A stretch of DNA of 64,000 nt from JANQOH01 sp965201115 (GTDB taxonomy: Bacteria; Pseudomonadota; Alphaproteobacteria; UBA7887). Position 1 is the first letter of the stretch. Each line of letters begins with the position of its first letter. The notes beneath the pieces were generated by a model. That model made no database searches. It saw nothing but the letters and a program-made list of their open reading frames with translations, and had not been told where the DNA came from. Positions 8,256-16,388 of this stretch are shown here, in pieces. A program made the translations under genes and the position numbers. Location: contig OZ241745.1 in assembly GCA_965201115.1 (NCBI GenBank), positions 1,984,001-2,048,000 on the forward strand. Reading direction: 5' to 3'.

Positions 8256-10547
8256 ATGACACGGCATATCGAGAGCGGGGGCCTTTCCCGCCGCGACTTC
8301 CTGGTCGGTTCGGCCGCCGCCGGCGCCGGCCTCGTCATGGGCTTTTCGGTTCTGCCGAAACTGACCGGCACGGCGCGCGAGGCGCTGGCCGCGGGCAATT
8401 TCGAGCCGAGCCTGTTCATCACCATGGAGCCGTCGGGCATTACGACCGTCCACATCACCAAGGCCGAGATGGGCCAGCACGTCGGCACCGCGCTCGCGCA
8501 GTCGGTCGCCGAGGAGCTCGAAGTGGACTGGAACGACGTCCGCATCGACTACCCCGACAGCCACGAGAAGTGGGGCCTGATGGTCACCGGCGGCAGCTGG
8601 TCGGTCAACTGGACGTTCGACGCGCTTTCGCGCGCCGGCGCCTCGGGCCGCATCGCGCTGGTCGAGGCCGGCGCGGCCATGCTCGGCGTGTCGCCGGACG
8701 AATGCGCGGCCGCCAACAGCACGGTCGCGCACGCCGCCAGCGGGCGGAGCGTGTCCTATGCCGACATCGTGTCGTCCGGAACGGTCAGCCGCGCGTTTAC
8801 CGAGGACGAGCTCAAGGCGCTGCCGCTCAAGAGCTTCGGCGAATACAAGCTGGTCGGCCAGAGCGTTCCGCAGCTCGACATCCCGGCGAAAACCGACGGC
8901 ACGGCGCGCTTCGGCATCGACGTGTTCGTTCCCAACATGATCTACGGCAAGCTCGTCATGCCGCCGACGCGCTACGGCGCCATGCCGCTCGGCGTGGACG
9001 ACAGCGCCGCGCGGGGCATCGACGGCTACATCGAGACGCTGATCGTCGAAGACAAGACCGGCGTCCAAAAAGGCTACGCCATCGCCCTCGCCGAGACCTA
9101 CTGGGCGGCGGACGCGGCGGCGGAAGCGGTGGCCGTCGATTGGGACCCGGGGCCGAACGCCGGCGTTTCGACCGCCGACATCCTGGGCCGCGCCCGGGAG
9201 CTGGCGGACGACCCCGGCGCGGGCCTCGCCTGGGTGCTCGAGGGCGACGTCGAGGCCGGACTGGCCGAGGCGGCCGCGACCCACGAAGCGGAATACATCA
9301 CCAACCTCACCTATCACGGCGTCATGGAGCCCATGAACTGCGTCGCGATGATGCAGGACGGCACGATGCACTGCTTCACGGGCAACCAGTGGCAAACGCG
9401 CTGCGTGGCCATTACCGCCGAGGCGATCGGCGTCGATCCGGCCAATGTGGTGATCCATCAGCAATATCTCGGCGGCGGCTTCGGCCGGCGCCTGGAGCCG
9501 GACGCGATGGTCCCGGCCGCGCTCGCGGCGGTGCATACGGGCCGCCCGGTCAAGCTGATCTACAGCCGCGAATACGACCTGAAGTACGACTTCCACCGCT
9601 CGCTCACCTTCCAGCGGGTGCGCGGCGGCGTGGACGCGGACGGCCGCTACACGGCGATCGAGCACTCGGTGTGCTCCGGCTGGGCGACCAAGCGCCAGGC
9701 CCCCGGCTTCCTCGCCGAATCGGTGGACAAGAAGGGCCGTATCGACCCGTTCTCCATGAACGGGAGCGACTTCTGGTACACCGTGCCGAACCACTCGGTG
9801 CGCGCGCTCGAGAACGACGTCGCGCAGGCCGCCACCCCGCCGGGCCAGCTGCGCTCGGTGGCCCCGTCGTGGACCATGTGGGCCAATGAGTGCTTCATGG
9901 ACGAGATGGCGAAGAAGATCGGCAAGGACCCGGTCCAAATGCGCGTCGACATGCTCGACGCCGCGGGCAAGAACGCCGGCACCCCGCCGAACTCCGTGGG
10001 CGGCGCGTTCCGCCTGCGCAACATCCTCGAAACCGCCGCCGGCAAGGCGGGCTGGGGCGTCAAGCCCCTGCCGGAAAACACCGGCATGGGCATCGCCGCG
10101 GTCACCGCGCAGGAGCGCGGATCGCCGACCTGGACCTGCGCGGTCGCCGAGGTCCACGTCGATCCGGAAACCCACGTTCCCACCGTCCGCAAGGTCACGG
10201 TCGCCATGGACGTCGGAACGGCGGTCAACCCCGACGGCTGCAAGGCGCAGATCGAGGGCTCGACCCTGTGGGGCGTGAGCCACGCGCTGCTGGAAAAGGC
10301 CACGATGGCCAACGGCCAGATCGAACAGGGCAATTTCGACACCTACCTGGTCGGCAGGATGGAGAACGTGCCCGAGATCGACATCGTGCTCGTGCAGAAC
10401 GGCCACTATCCGGCCGGCACTGGCGAGCCGGTCGTCACCTGCGTCCCCGCGGCGATCGCCAACGCGATCGAGGCGGCGTCGGACGCGCGGGTGCGCGAGA
10501 TGCCGATTACGCCCGATTCGATCAAGGCGGCGCTCGCCGACGCCTGA
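8256..10547 (+). CDS. iorB: Molybdopterin-binding large subunit of a molybdenum hydroxylase (IorB type)
   Basis: Catalytic subunit of 763 residues pairing with iorA just upstream. It starts with a twin-arginine signal (LSRRDFLVGS, followed by a hydrophobic alanine/glycine stretch), as is usual for IorB-type subunits, so the complex is probably exported folded to the periplasm. Glycine-rich cofactor loops (GGGFGRR near residue 408) and the glutamate in GTGEP near the C terminus, the usual active-site base of xanthine-oxidase-family enzymes, are present. Length fits the family (about 720-770). No FAD subunit is nearby, consistent with the two-subunit isoquinoline oxidoreductase class, which passes electrons to a cytochrome or quinone rather than NAD. 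The natural substrate is unknown. Confidence 0.9.
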   Translation: MTRHIESGGLSRRDFLVGSAAAGAGLVMGFSVLPKLTGTAREALAAGNFEPSLFITMEPSGITTVHITKAEMGQHVGTALAQSVAEELEVDWNDVRIDYPDSHEKWGLMVTGGSWSVNWTFDALSRAGASGRIALVEAGAAMLGVSPDECAAANSTVAHAASGRSVSYADIVSSGTVSRAFTEDELKALPLKSFGEYKLVGQSVPQLDIPAKTDGTARFGIDVFVPNMIYGKLVMPPTRYGAMPLGVDDSAARGIDGYIETLIVEDKTGVQKGYAIALAETYWAADAAAEAVAVDWDPGPNAGVSTADILGRARELADDPGAGLAWVLEGDVEAGLAEAAATHEAEYITNLTYHGVMEPMNCVAMMQDGTMHCFTGNQWQTRCVAITAEAIGVDPANVVIHQQYLGGGFGRRLEPDAMVPAALAAVHTGRPVKLIYSREYDLKYDFHRSLTFQRVRGGVDADGRYTAIEHSVCSGWATKRQAPGFLAESVDKKGRIDPFSMNGSDFWYTVPNHSVRALENDVAQAATPPGQLRSVAPSWTMWANECFMDEMAKKIGKDPVQMRVDMLDAAGKNAGTPPNSVGGAFRLRNILETAAGKAGWGVKPLPENTGMGIAAVTAQERGSPTWTCAVAEVHVDPETHVPTVRKVTVAMDVGTAVNPDGCKAQIEGSTLWGVSHALLEKATMANGQIEQGNFDTYLVGRMENVPEIDIVLVQNGHYPAGTGEPVVTCVPAAIANAIEAASDARVREMPITPDSIKAALADA

Positions 10548-10552
10548 TCGCC

Positions 10553-10816
10553 TTGCGGCAACGACGGCCTTCCGGGGCGGCGGAGCCTTCCGCCGCCCCT
10601 TTTTCTTCCCCCGCCGAAAGCGGCGGCGCAAGCGCGCCGACGCTGTCGCCGTGCATCGGCGTCTGCCGCATCGACCCGGCAACGCTGCTGTGCGAAGGCT
10701 GCCGGCGCACGCTTGCGGAAATCGCCGGATGGCCGGGCTACGACGAAGAACGGCGGCGCGAAATACTCGCCGCCCTGCCGGCGCGCGCGCCCGTCGCGGG
10801 CGGCGGCGCGGGTTAA
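10553..10816 (+). CDS. DUF1289 family protein
   Basis: A small protein of 87 residues with the DUF1289 signature: SPCIGVCRID, then LCEGCRRTLAEIAGW. Four cysteines (CxxxC and CxxC) suggest a small metal-binding fold. Function in the family is not established. The start is uncertain: TTG at 10553 is chosen because it gives a normal length just after iorB stops, but no good ribosome site is seen; the conserved part begins near residue 35. Its stop overlaps that of the convergent monooxygenase gene by four bases (TTAA). Confidence 0.75.
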   Translation: MRQRRPSGAAEPSAAPFSSPAESGGASAPTLSPCIGVCRIDPATLLCEGCRRTLAEIAGWPGYDEERRREILAALPARAPVAGGGAG

Positions 10817-12315
10817 GCGTAAACCAGCGTCCCGTCGTCGAGATCCGCGCCCGGAATCGTATCCTTCTCGATCGCGTAGTCTTGACGGAATACCCAGGGT
10901 TCGCGGTCGCCCTGCCGCGGCATGAGGTGCATGCCGCGCATCAGGTATCCGGCGTTGAAATTCTCGGGATCGACGAAGGGGCGCGGCGCCATGTCCGCGT
11001 CTTCCGCGCGCAGGCGCGGCGTCACCGTGTCCGCGCCTTTCTCGTCCATGCGGTTGAGCAGACGGCAGACGAAACCGCAAACGAGATCGGCGCGCATCGT
11101 CCAGCTTGCCCTGAGATAGCCGAACACCCACGCCATGTTGGGTACGCCGGTGAACAGGATCCCGCGGTGGCCCCAGCACGCGGCGAAGTTCAGCGGCGCG
11201 CCGTCGATTGCGAACTCGACGCCGCCGAGCGGACAGAGTTCGAACCCCGTCGCGGTGACGATGATATCGGCGCCGATTCGGCCGCCCGACTCGAGCGCGA
11301 TTCCGTCTTCGACGAAGCTCGCGACCCTGTCGGTGACGACCGACGCCTTGCCGGCGTGTATGCACTTGAAGAAATCGCCTTCGGGCACGACGGCGATACG
11401 CTGGCGCCACGGCCGGTAGCGCGGCGTGAAATGCGTTTCGACGTCGAAATCCTTGCCGAGAAAGGCGCGGACGCCGGCGATCAGATCGCGCTTGAGCGCC
11501 TCGGGCTCTTCGAACGACCGGCGCGCCATGGCAAGCTGGTCGCGAAGCATCTGCCGGCGGACGATCTCGTGCGTCCACTCCTCGGGAATTTCGAGCGCGC
11601 GCAGCGTGTCGGCAAGCTCGCTGCCGTTGGGCCGCGCGTAAAAATAGGTCGGCGAGCGTTGCAGCATGGTCACATGCGCGCAGTCCCCGGCGAGCGCCGG
11701 TATCAGCGTCGCCGCGGTCGCGCCCGAGCCGATTACGGCGACCCGCTTGCCCGACGTATCGAGGCCCTCCGGCCAGGTTTGAGGATGCACGACCGGCCCG
11801 CGAAAGCGCTCCCTGCCGGGGAACTCGGGCGTATAGCCCCGCTCATGGCGGTAATAGCCTTGGCACATCCACAGAAAATTGCACGCAAAAGCAAGGCGCT
11901 CGCCGGTGTCGGCGTGTTCGGCGTCCAGCGTCCAGCGCCGCTCCGCGCTCGACCACGAGGCCCCGGTCACGCGCGTCCGGTAGCGGATGCAGCGGCGGAT
12001 ATCGTGTTCGTCGAGCGTCTCGTCGAGATAGGCCAGGATTTTGTCCGCCGTGGCGAGGGGCGGGCCGGACCACGGCTTCCACGAATAGCCGAACGTGTAC
12101 AGATCGCTGTCGGAGCGAATGCCGGGGAAGCGGTGCGTGCGCCACGTGCCGCCGAAGCTCTCCTGCGCCTCGAGTAGAGCGAAGCTCCTGCCGGGGCAGC
12201 GTTGCAGCAGGTGGTATGCCGCGTCGATGCCGGAAATCCCGGCGCCGACGATGAGTACGTCGAAATGCTCCGCCGCGCCGCGCGGCGGCGCGCTGCCGTT
12301 ATCGGTCGCGCCCAT
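10813..12315 (-). CDS. FAD-dependent monooxygenase, Baeyer-Villiger type (EthA-like)
   Basis: A flavoprotein of 500 residues predicted to use NADPH and oxygen to oxidise ketones or related carbonyls. It has two dinucleotide-binding loops, GAGISG at 24-29 (FAD) and GSGATA at 196-201 (NADPH). Between them lies FRGPVVHPQTWP at 171-182, which fits the Baeyer-Villiger fingerprint FxGxxxHxxxWP. FGGTW with the following arginine-rich stretch is also typical of the family. The gene converges on the DUF1289 gene and begins just downstream of tRNA-Pro on the same strand, so both might share a transcript. The substrate cannot be inferred. Confidence 0.88.
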   Translation of the reverse strand: MGATDNGSAPPRGAAEHFDVLIVGAGISGIDAAYHLLQRCPGRSFALLEAQESFGGTWRTHRFPGIRSDSDLYTFGYSWKPWSGPPLATADKILAYLDETLDEHDIRRCIRYRTRVTGASWSSAERRWTLDAEHADTGERLAFACNFLWMCQGYYRHERGYTPEFPGRERFRGPVVHPQTWPEGLDTSGKRVAVIGSGATAATLIPALAGDCAHVTMLQRSPTYFYARPNGSELADTLRALEIPEEWTHEIVRRQMLRDQLAMARRSFEEPEALKRDLIAGVRAFLGKDFDVETHFTPRYRPWRQRIAVVPEGDFFKCIHAGKASVVTDRVASFVEDGIALESGGRIGADIIVTATGFELCPLGGVEFAIDGAPLNFAACWGHRGILFTGVPNMAWVFGYLRASWTMRADLVCGFVCRLLNRMDEKGADTVTPRLRAEDADMAPRPFVDPENFNAGYLMRGMHLMPRQGDREPWVFRQDYAIEKDTIPGADLDDGTLVYA

Positions 12316-12345
12316 GGCTCCCCGCTTCGCGTCTCGCCGGCCCGT

Positions 12346-12423
12346 TGGTCGGAGCGGGCGGATTCGAACCGCCGACCCCTTGTCCCCCAGACAAGTGCGC
12401 TAACCAGGCTGCGCTACGCTCCG
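12346..12423 (-). tRNA. tRNA-Pro (anticodon GGG)
   Basis: A 78-nt cloverleaf on the minus strand. Acceptor stem CGGAGCG pairs with CGCTCCG, the D arm is GCGC/GCGC, the anticodon stem CTTGT/ACAAG closes the loop CTGGGGG (anticodon GGG), and the T arm carries GGCGG-TTCGAAT-CCGCC. CCA is encoded at the 3' end (12346-12348). Confidence 0.96.
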
Positions 12424-12434
12424 AACGGGCGGGC

Positions 12435-12463
12435 AGGATACACGAGCCGCCGCGCCCGCGCAA
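12435..12463 (-). promoter_or_regulatory. Putative promoter of tRNA-Pro
   Basis: On the minus strand, TTGCGC (12458-12463) and TATCCT (12435-12440) are 17 bp apart. The -10 box ends 11 bp before the mature tRNA 5' end. Confidence 0.55.
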
Positions 12464-12504
12464 TGCGCCGCGGTCGGGTCGGCGTTTCGATTATCCGGCA
12501 TGAG

Positions 12505-12672
12505 TGTCGGTACCGAAATGCTTGCCCCGCCGAAGGCGGGGCTTGGGCGCCCGCCCGTCCCCGCCCGCACGTTTCCGCGCGGCGCGATGTCGGCGGGGAA
12601 GCGCGAACGGGCAAGATGCCCGCCGGTTCCCACCGTACCGATAACCGCCGAATTCCGGCACGGACTCTGAAG
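12505..12672 (+). repeat. Long form of the REP-like element (copy A)
   Basis: About 168 bp beginning with GGTACCGAAATGC. It contains the hairpin CCCCGCCGAAGGCGGGG, a second hairpin of the GCGGGC/GCCCGC type, the block GATGTCGGCGGGGAAGCGC, and a tail with CCGTACCGATAACC. The copy at 24846-25012 has the same order. The ends carry a near inverted repeat, TCGGTAC, suggesting a small non-autonomous mobile element. It fills most of the gap between tRNA-Pro and the coiled-coil gene. Confidence 0.6.
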
Positions 12673-12789
12673 CCGCCCTCCGGCGGATCGCGCCGCCGGG
12701 GCGCCGCGGCGCCGCATCGACCGCCCATGCCGGCGATTCGACCCGCGCGCCGGGGTGCCGGGGCGCATGCCGCGCGCGAGCGCGCGCGG

Positions 12790-13275
12790 CTACGGCGCCG
12801 CCTGGCCCGTGTCGTTGGCGGGCGGTTTCATGAAATCCACCCGCCCCTCGACGCGGCCCAGACGCCAGTTGAGTTCGCGCATCGCTTCCTCCAGATCGCG
12901 CGCCGTGGTTTGCAGGTGCTGCACCTCGACGCGGAGTTCGCGTTGTCCGGTCTGGAGTTGCCCGACCGTGATCTGGAGTCCGCGCTGTCCGGTCTGGAGT
13001 TGCCCGACCGTGGTCTGGAGTTGTCCGACCGTGGTCTGGAGCTGCCCGACCGTGGTCTGGAGTTGTCCGACCGTGGTCTGGAGTTCGCGCTGTCCGGTTT
13101 GCACTTCGCGCTGCCCGGCTTCGACGTTGTCGGGGCGCGCGCCGATATGCTCGAGCGCGTTCTCGATCGCGTTTAAGAGCAGCGCCGTCGCCGCGACGAT
13201 TGTGGCGACGGCGACCGCATTGCCGCCATAGGCGGCGATCCACCCCCGGCGCCCGCTTCCGTTCCGGTTGTCCAT
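12790..13275 (-). CDS. Small membrane protein with a repetitive coiled coil
   Basis: A protein of 161 residues of unknown function. Residues about 18-37 form one hydrophobic segment (NAVAVATIVAATALLLNAI), likely a membrane anchor or uncleaved signal. Residues about 50-125 consist of heptads of the type LQTTVGQ and LQTGQRE, a predicted long coiled coil. The last part is charged, with ELNWRLGRVEGRV continuing the helix. In DNA the central part is made of near-identical 21-bp units (12952-13086), so copy number could change by slippage without breaking the frame. The short anchored coiled-coil layout recalls phage XhlA-like or chemosensory adaptor pieces, but no family is claimed. It is divergent from rimP. 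Confidence 0.6.
   Translation of the reverse strand: MDNRNGSGRRGWIAAYGGNAVAVATIVAATALLLNAIENALEHIGARPDNVEAGQREVQTGQRELQTTVGQLQTTVGQLQTTVGQLQTTVGQLQTGQRGLQITVGQLQTGQRELRVEVQHLQTTARDLEEAMRELNWRLGRVEGRVDFMKPPANDTGQAAP
12952..13086 (-). repeat. 21-bp in-frame tandem repeat coding a heptad coiled coil
   Basis: At least four adjacent 21-bp units, each encoding seven residues (LQTTVGQ), with two diverged units beside them. The unit length is a multiple of three, so gain or loss changes the coil length by exactly one turn pair. Confidence 0.75.
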
Positions 13276-13381
13276 TCGGAATTCGCTCCCGTTCCCCGCA
13301 TCGCCATACTGGCGCCGCGCGGCCCGCGCGTCAACCGCCCGCGCGGCGGCGCGGGAAATCGGCGGCGGGCGTTCGGCGGGG

Positions 13382-13409
13382 TTGCATCGGCGGCGGCCGC
13401 GCGTATAGT
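13382..13409 (+). promoter_or_regulatory. Putative promoter of the rimP-nusA-infB operon
   Basis: TTGCAT (13382-13387) and TATAGT (13404-13409) with a 16-bp spacer. The predicted leader is about 93 nt before the rimP start. No Rho-independent terminator is visible between here and pnp, in keeping with a long operon. Confidence 0.6.
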
Positions 13410-13508
13410 GCGGCCCCGAAAGGGAGCGCCCGCGCAGCGGCGGGCGGGCGCGGGCGGGCCCCGCGCCCGCCTCGATTCGCGAAGCCGCGCGGGCGGAACG
13501 GCAGGCAG

Positions 13509-14018
13509 TTGGATCGAACGGACGACGGCGCCATCGAGGGGCTTATCGCCCCGACGGTGGAAGCGATGGGCTATGCGGTGGTGCGGGTGCGGCTTTCCGG
13601 CTCCCGCGCCCCGTGCCTTCAGCTTATGGCGGAGCGCGCCGACGGCGCGGCGATGACGGTGGACGATTGCGCCGCCGTCAGCCGCGCGGTGTCGGCCGCG
13701 CTCGACGCGGCGGACCCGATCGACCGCGCATACCGGCTCGAGGTCTCGTCGCCGGGGATCGATCGACCGCTCGTGCGCCCGGAAGACTACGAACGCTTCG
13801 CGGGCTTCCGGGCGAAGATCGAGACGATCGGGCCCATCGGCCGCCGCAAGCGGTTTCGCGGGCGGCTGGCGGGCTACGCCGAGCCGATGGTGCGCATCGA
13901 TATCGGCGGCGGCGACGGCGTGGTCGAAGTGCCGTTCGCCGCGATACGATCCGCTAAACTGGCGGCGGCGGACGCACTGCCGGCGGCGGGCGAAACGGGG
14001 AAGGAGGCGCAATGCTGA
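13509..14018 (+). CDS. rimP: Ribosome maturation factor RimP
   Basis: Helps late assembly of the 30S subunit. The 169 residues match the family in length and layout: an N-terminal alpha/beta domain (IAPTVEAMGYAVVRVRL, the conserved region before the DCAAVSRAVSAALD helix), the linker motif EVSSPGIDRPL near residue 80, and a C-terminal SH3-like barrel ending around AIRSAKL. The start is taken as TTG at 13509, which gives the usual distance to the first domain; no ATG fits. It overlaps nusA by seven bases, the standard arrangement in proteobacteria. Confidence 0.93.
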   Translation: MDRTDDGAIEGLIAPTVEAMGYAVVRVRLSGSRAPCLQLMAERADGAAMTVDDCAAVSRAVSAALDAADPIDRAYRLEVSSPGIDRPLVRPEDYERFAGFRAKIETIGPIGRRKRFRGRLAGYAEPMVRIDIGGGDGVVEVPFAAIRSAKLAAADALPAAGETGKEAQC

Positions 14019-15721
14019 GCGGTTCGACGGGAAGCATAACCCGGCCGGAATTGTTGCAGGTCGCGGACGCGGTCGCGCGCGACAAGGCCATCGACCGCGC
14101 CCTGGTCGTGGAGGCGATGGAGCAGGCCATCCAGACCGCCGCGCGGCGCAAGTACGGCATGGAGCGCGATATCCGCGCCGCCATCGAACCCAGGACGGGC
14201 GAAATCCGCCTGAACCGTGTGCGCAAGGTGGTCGAGGCGGTCGAGAACGACGCCGTCGAAATCTCGGTGGCGGAAGCGCAGGCCTACGATCCCGGCCTCG
14301 GCGAGGGCGACGACCTGGTGGAAATGCTGCCGCCCATCGACCTCGGCCGCGTGGCCGCGCAGGCCGCCAAACAGGTGATCGTACAGCGCGTGCGCGACGC
14401 CGAGCGCGACCGCCAATACGAGGAGTACAAGGACCGCGTGGGCGAGATCGTCAACGGGCTGGTCAAGCGCGGCGAATACGGCAACACCTATGTGGACCTC
14501 GGCCGCGCCGAAGGCGTGATGCGGCGCGAGGAATCGCTGCCGCGCGAGCGCTTCCAGGACGGCGAGCGCCTGCGCTCCCTGATCTACGAAGTGCGACGCG
14601 AGCCGCGCGGGCCGCAGATATTTCTCACGCGCTCGCGGCCGGAATTCATGGCGCGCCTGTTCCGCCAGGAAGTGCCCGAAATCTACGACAACATCATCGA
14701 GATCAAGGCGGTCGCCCGCGACCCCGGAAGCCGCGCCAAGATCGCCGTGCTGTCGAACGATTCGAGCATCGACCCCGTCGGCGCGTGCGTCGGCATGAGG
14801 GGCAGCCGCGTCCAGGCGGTCGTCAACGAGCTCCAGGGCGAGAAAATCGACATCGTGCAGTGGAACTCCGACGCCGCCACCTTCATCGTCAACGCGCTGG
14901 CGCCGGCGGAGGTCTCCAAGGTCGTGCTCGACGAGGAAAGCGAGCGCATCGAGGTCGTGGTGCCGGACCACCAGCTGAGCCTCGCCATCGGGCGGCGCGG
15001 GCAGAACGTCCGCCTCGCCTCGCAGCTGACCGGCTGGGCCATCGACATCATGACCGAGGGGCAGGAGTCCGAGCGCCGGGCGGGCGAGTTCCGCGTCGCC
15101 ACCCAGCTGTTCATGGAAGCGCTCAATGTGGACGACGTCATTGCGCATCTGCTGGTGACCGAAGGTTTCGCCGACGTCGAATCGGTGGCCTTCATGCCGG
15201 TCGAGGAACTCGCCGGGATCGAGGGCTTCGAAGAAGGTATCGCCGAGGAACTGCGCGCCCGCGCCCGCGACTACCTCGTCCGCCGCAACGAGGAGCACGA
15301 CCGGCGGCGAATCGAGCTCGGCGTGGAAGACCGCGTGGCGGCAATCGAGGGCCTCGACCCCGCCATGCAGGTCAAACTCGGCGAAGGCGGCGTCAAGACG
15401 CTCGACGACCTCGCGGACCTCGCCGGCGACGAACTCGTCGAGCTGGTCGGCGCCGGCCTGCTCGACGAGGAAACCGCCGGCGCGATCGTCATGCGCGCCC
15501 GCGCCCACTGGTTCGCCGATGACCCGCCCGCCGACGGCGCCCCCGGCAACGGCGGCGGGAGCGGCGCCGCCGCGCCGGCGTCTTCGGAAAACTCAGCCGG
15601 TTCGGAGAATTCGTCCGGCGGCGATGGAGAGGAGCCCCCCGGAACCCCGGCGCCGCCCGCCGACGGCGCCGATCCTGCCGATCCTGCCGATGCGGGCAGG
15701 GAAGCCGAAGCGTCGGCGTGA
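14012..15721 (+). CDS. nusA: Transcription termination/antitermination factor NusA
   Basis: RNA polymerase-binding factor controlling pausing, termination and antitermination. The 569 residues show the NusA N-terminal domain (about 1-130), an S1 domain, and two KH domains (GACVGMRGSRVQ and IGRRGQNVRLA, around 255 and 330). Two helix-hairpin-helix type repeats follow in the 370-490 range, as in alphaproteobacteria. The last 70 residues are an acidic, glycine/proline-rich tail ending near PADPADAGREAE, which looks lineage-specific. The ATG at 14012 lies inside rimP, so translation is coupled. Confidence 0.96.
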   Translation: MLSGSTGSITRPELLQVADAVARDKAIDRALVVEAMEQAIQTAARRKYGMERDIRAAIEPRTGEIRLNRVRKVVEAVENDAVEISVAEAQAYDPGLGEGDDLVEMLPPIDLGRVAAQAAKQVIVQRVRDAERDRQYEEYKDRVGEIVNGLVKRGEYGNTYVDLGRAEGVMRREESLPRERFQDGERLRSLIYEVRREPRGPQIFLTRSRPEFMARLFRQEVPEIYDNIIEIKAVARDPGSRAKIAVLSNDSSIDPVGACVGMRGSRVQAVVNELQGEKIDIVQWNSDAATFIVNALAPAEVSKVVLDEESERIEVVVPDHQLSLAIGRRGQNVRLASQLTGWAIDIMTEGQESERRAGEFRVATQLFMEALNVDDVIAHLLVTEGFADVESVAFMPVEELAGIEGFEEGIAEELRARARDYLVRRNEEHDRRRIELGVEDRVAAIEGLDPAMQVKLGEGGVKTLDDLADLAGDELVELVGAGLLDEETAGAIVMRARAHWFADDPPADGAPGNGGGSGAAAPASSENSAGSENSSGGDGEEPPGTPAPPADGADPADPADAGREAEASA

Positions 15722-15746
15722 ACGCGGCGGCGGCGAAGCGGCCGGA

Positions 15747-16388
15747 ATGCCCGGCCCCGCCGCCGCGCGCGAGCGCCCGCCGCCCGTCAGGCGCTGCGCC
15801 GTCACGCGCCGCCTGCTGGACAAATCGGCGTTGATACGTTTCGTTAGGGGGCCGGACGGAACGGTGGTTCCGGACGTGGCGCAGAAACTGCCGGGCCGCG
15901 GGGTTTGGGTCGGCGCCGAGCGCGCCTTGGTGGGCGCCGCCGCGCGGCGCAAGGGCCCGCTGGCGCGCGCCGGCCGCGTGCCCCCCGACCTGGCGGCGCT
16001 TTGCGAACGCGCCCTGGTCGAGCGGGCGCAGGGGCTGCTCGGACTGGCGCGCCGCGCGGGGCGGCTGGCGGCGGGCGCGCGCGCATCGCGCGAGGCGCTG
16101 GCGTCCGGCGCGGCCGCGGTGCTGGTGCAGGCGCGCGACGCGGCGGCCGGCGGCCGCGGCAAGCTCGAGCGGCTGCGCGCGGCGGCGGCGCCGGGCTGCG
16201 CGGCGGCGGAAACGCTCGACCGCGCCGAGATGGCCGCCGCACTGGGGCGCGACGCCGCCCACGCGGTCATCCTGGCCGGCGGGCTGGCGGAGCATTTCAA
16301 GGTGGCGGCAAGGCGGCTGGCCGGGTTCGGACGCGGCCCGGCAACGATCGGAGAAGACGCGGCGCAAGGGAGGCGGCGAGAACCATGA
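15747..16388 (+). CDS. ylxR: YlxR/DUF448 family RNA-binding protein with L7Ae-like C-terminal domain
   Basis: A nucleic-acid-binding protein of 213 residues encoded between nusA and infB, its usual place. The N-terminal YlxR domain shows RRCAVTRRLLDKSALIRFVR, then GRGVWVGAER and a basic stretch. After residue about 95 comes a region like ribosomal L7Ae/L30e (GLLGLARRAGRLAAGARASREAL), a fusion common in alphaproteobacteria. YlxR proteins have been linked to RNase P and ribosomal regulation in other bacteria; the role here is inference. The ATG at 15747 is the nearest good start after the nusA stop. Its end overlaps infB as ATGA. Confidence 0.85.
   Translation: MPGPAAARERPPPVRRCAVTRRLLDKSALIRFVRGPDGTVVPDVAQKLPGRGVWVGAERALVGAAARRKGPLARAGRVPPDLAALCERALVERAQGLLGLARRAGRLAAGARASREALASGAAAVLVQARDAAAGGRGKLERLRAAAAPGCAAAETLDRAEMAAALGRDAAHAVILAGGLAEHFKVAARRLAGFGRGPATIGEDAAQGRRREP

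Noticed and set aside
8097..10682. Very long open frame antisense to iorB (and similar antisense frames opposite pnp, gyrB, the RND pump and the HD/binding-protein genes)
   Set aside because: Composition is arginine/histidine/aspartate-rich as expected from the complement of GC-rich genes, with no motifs; the plus-strand genes are unambiguous.
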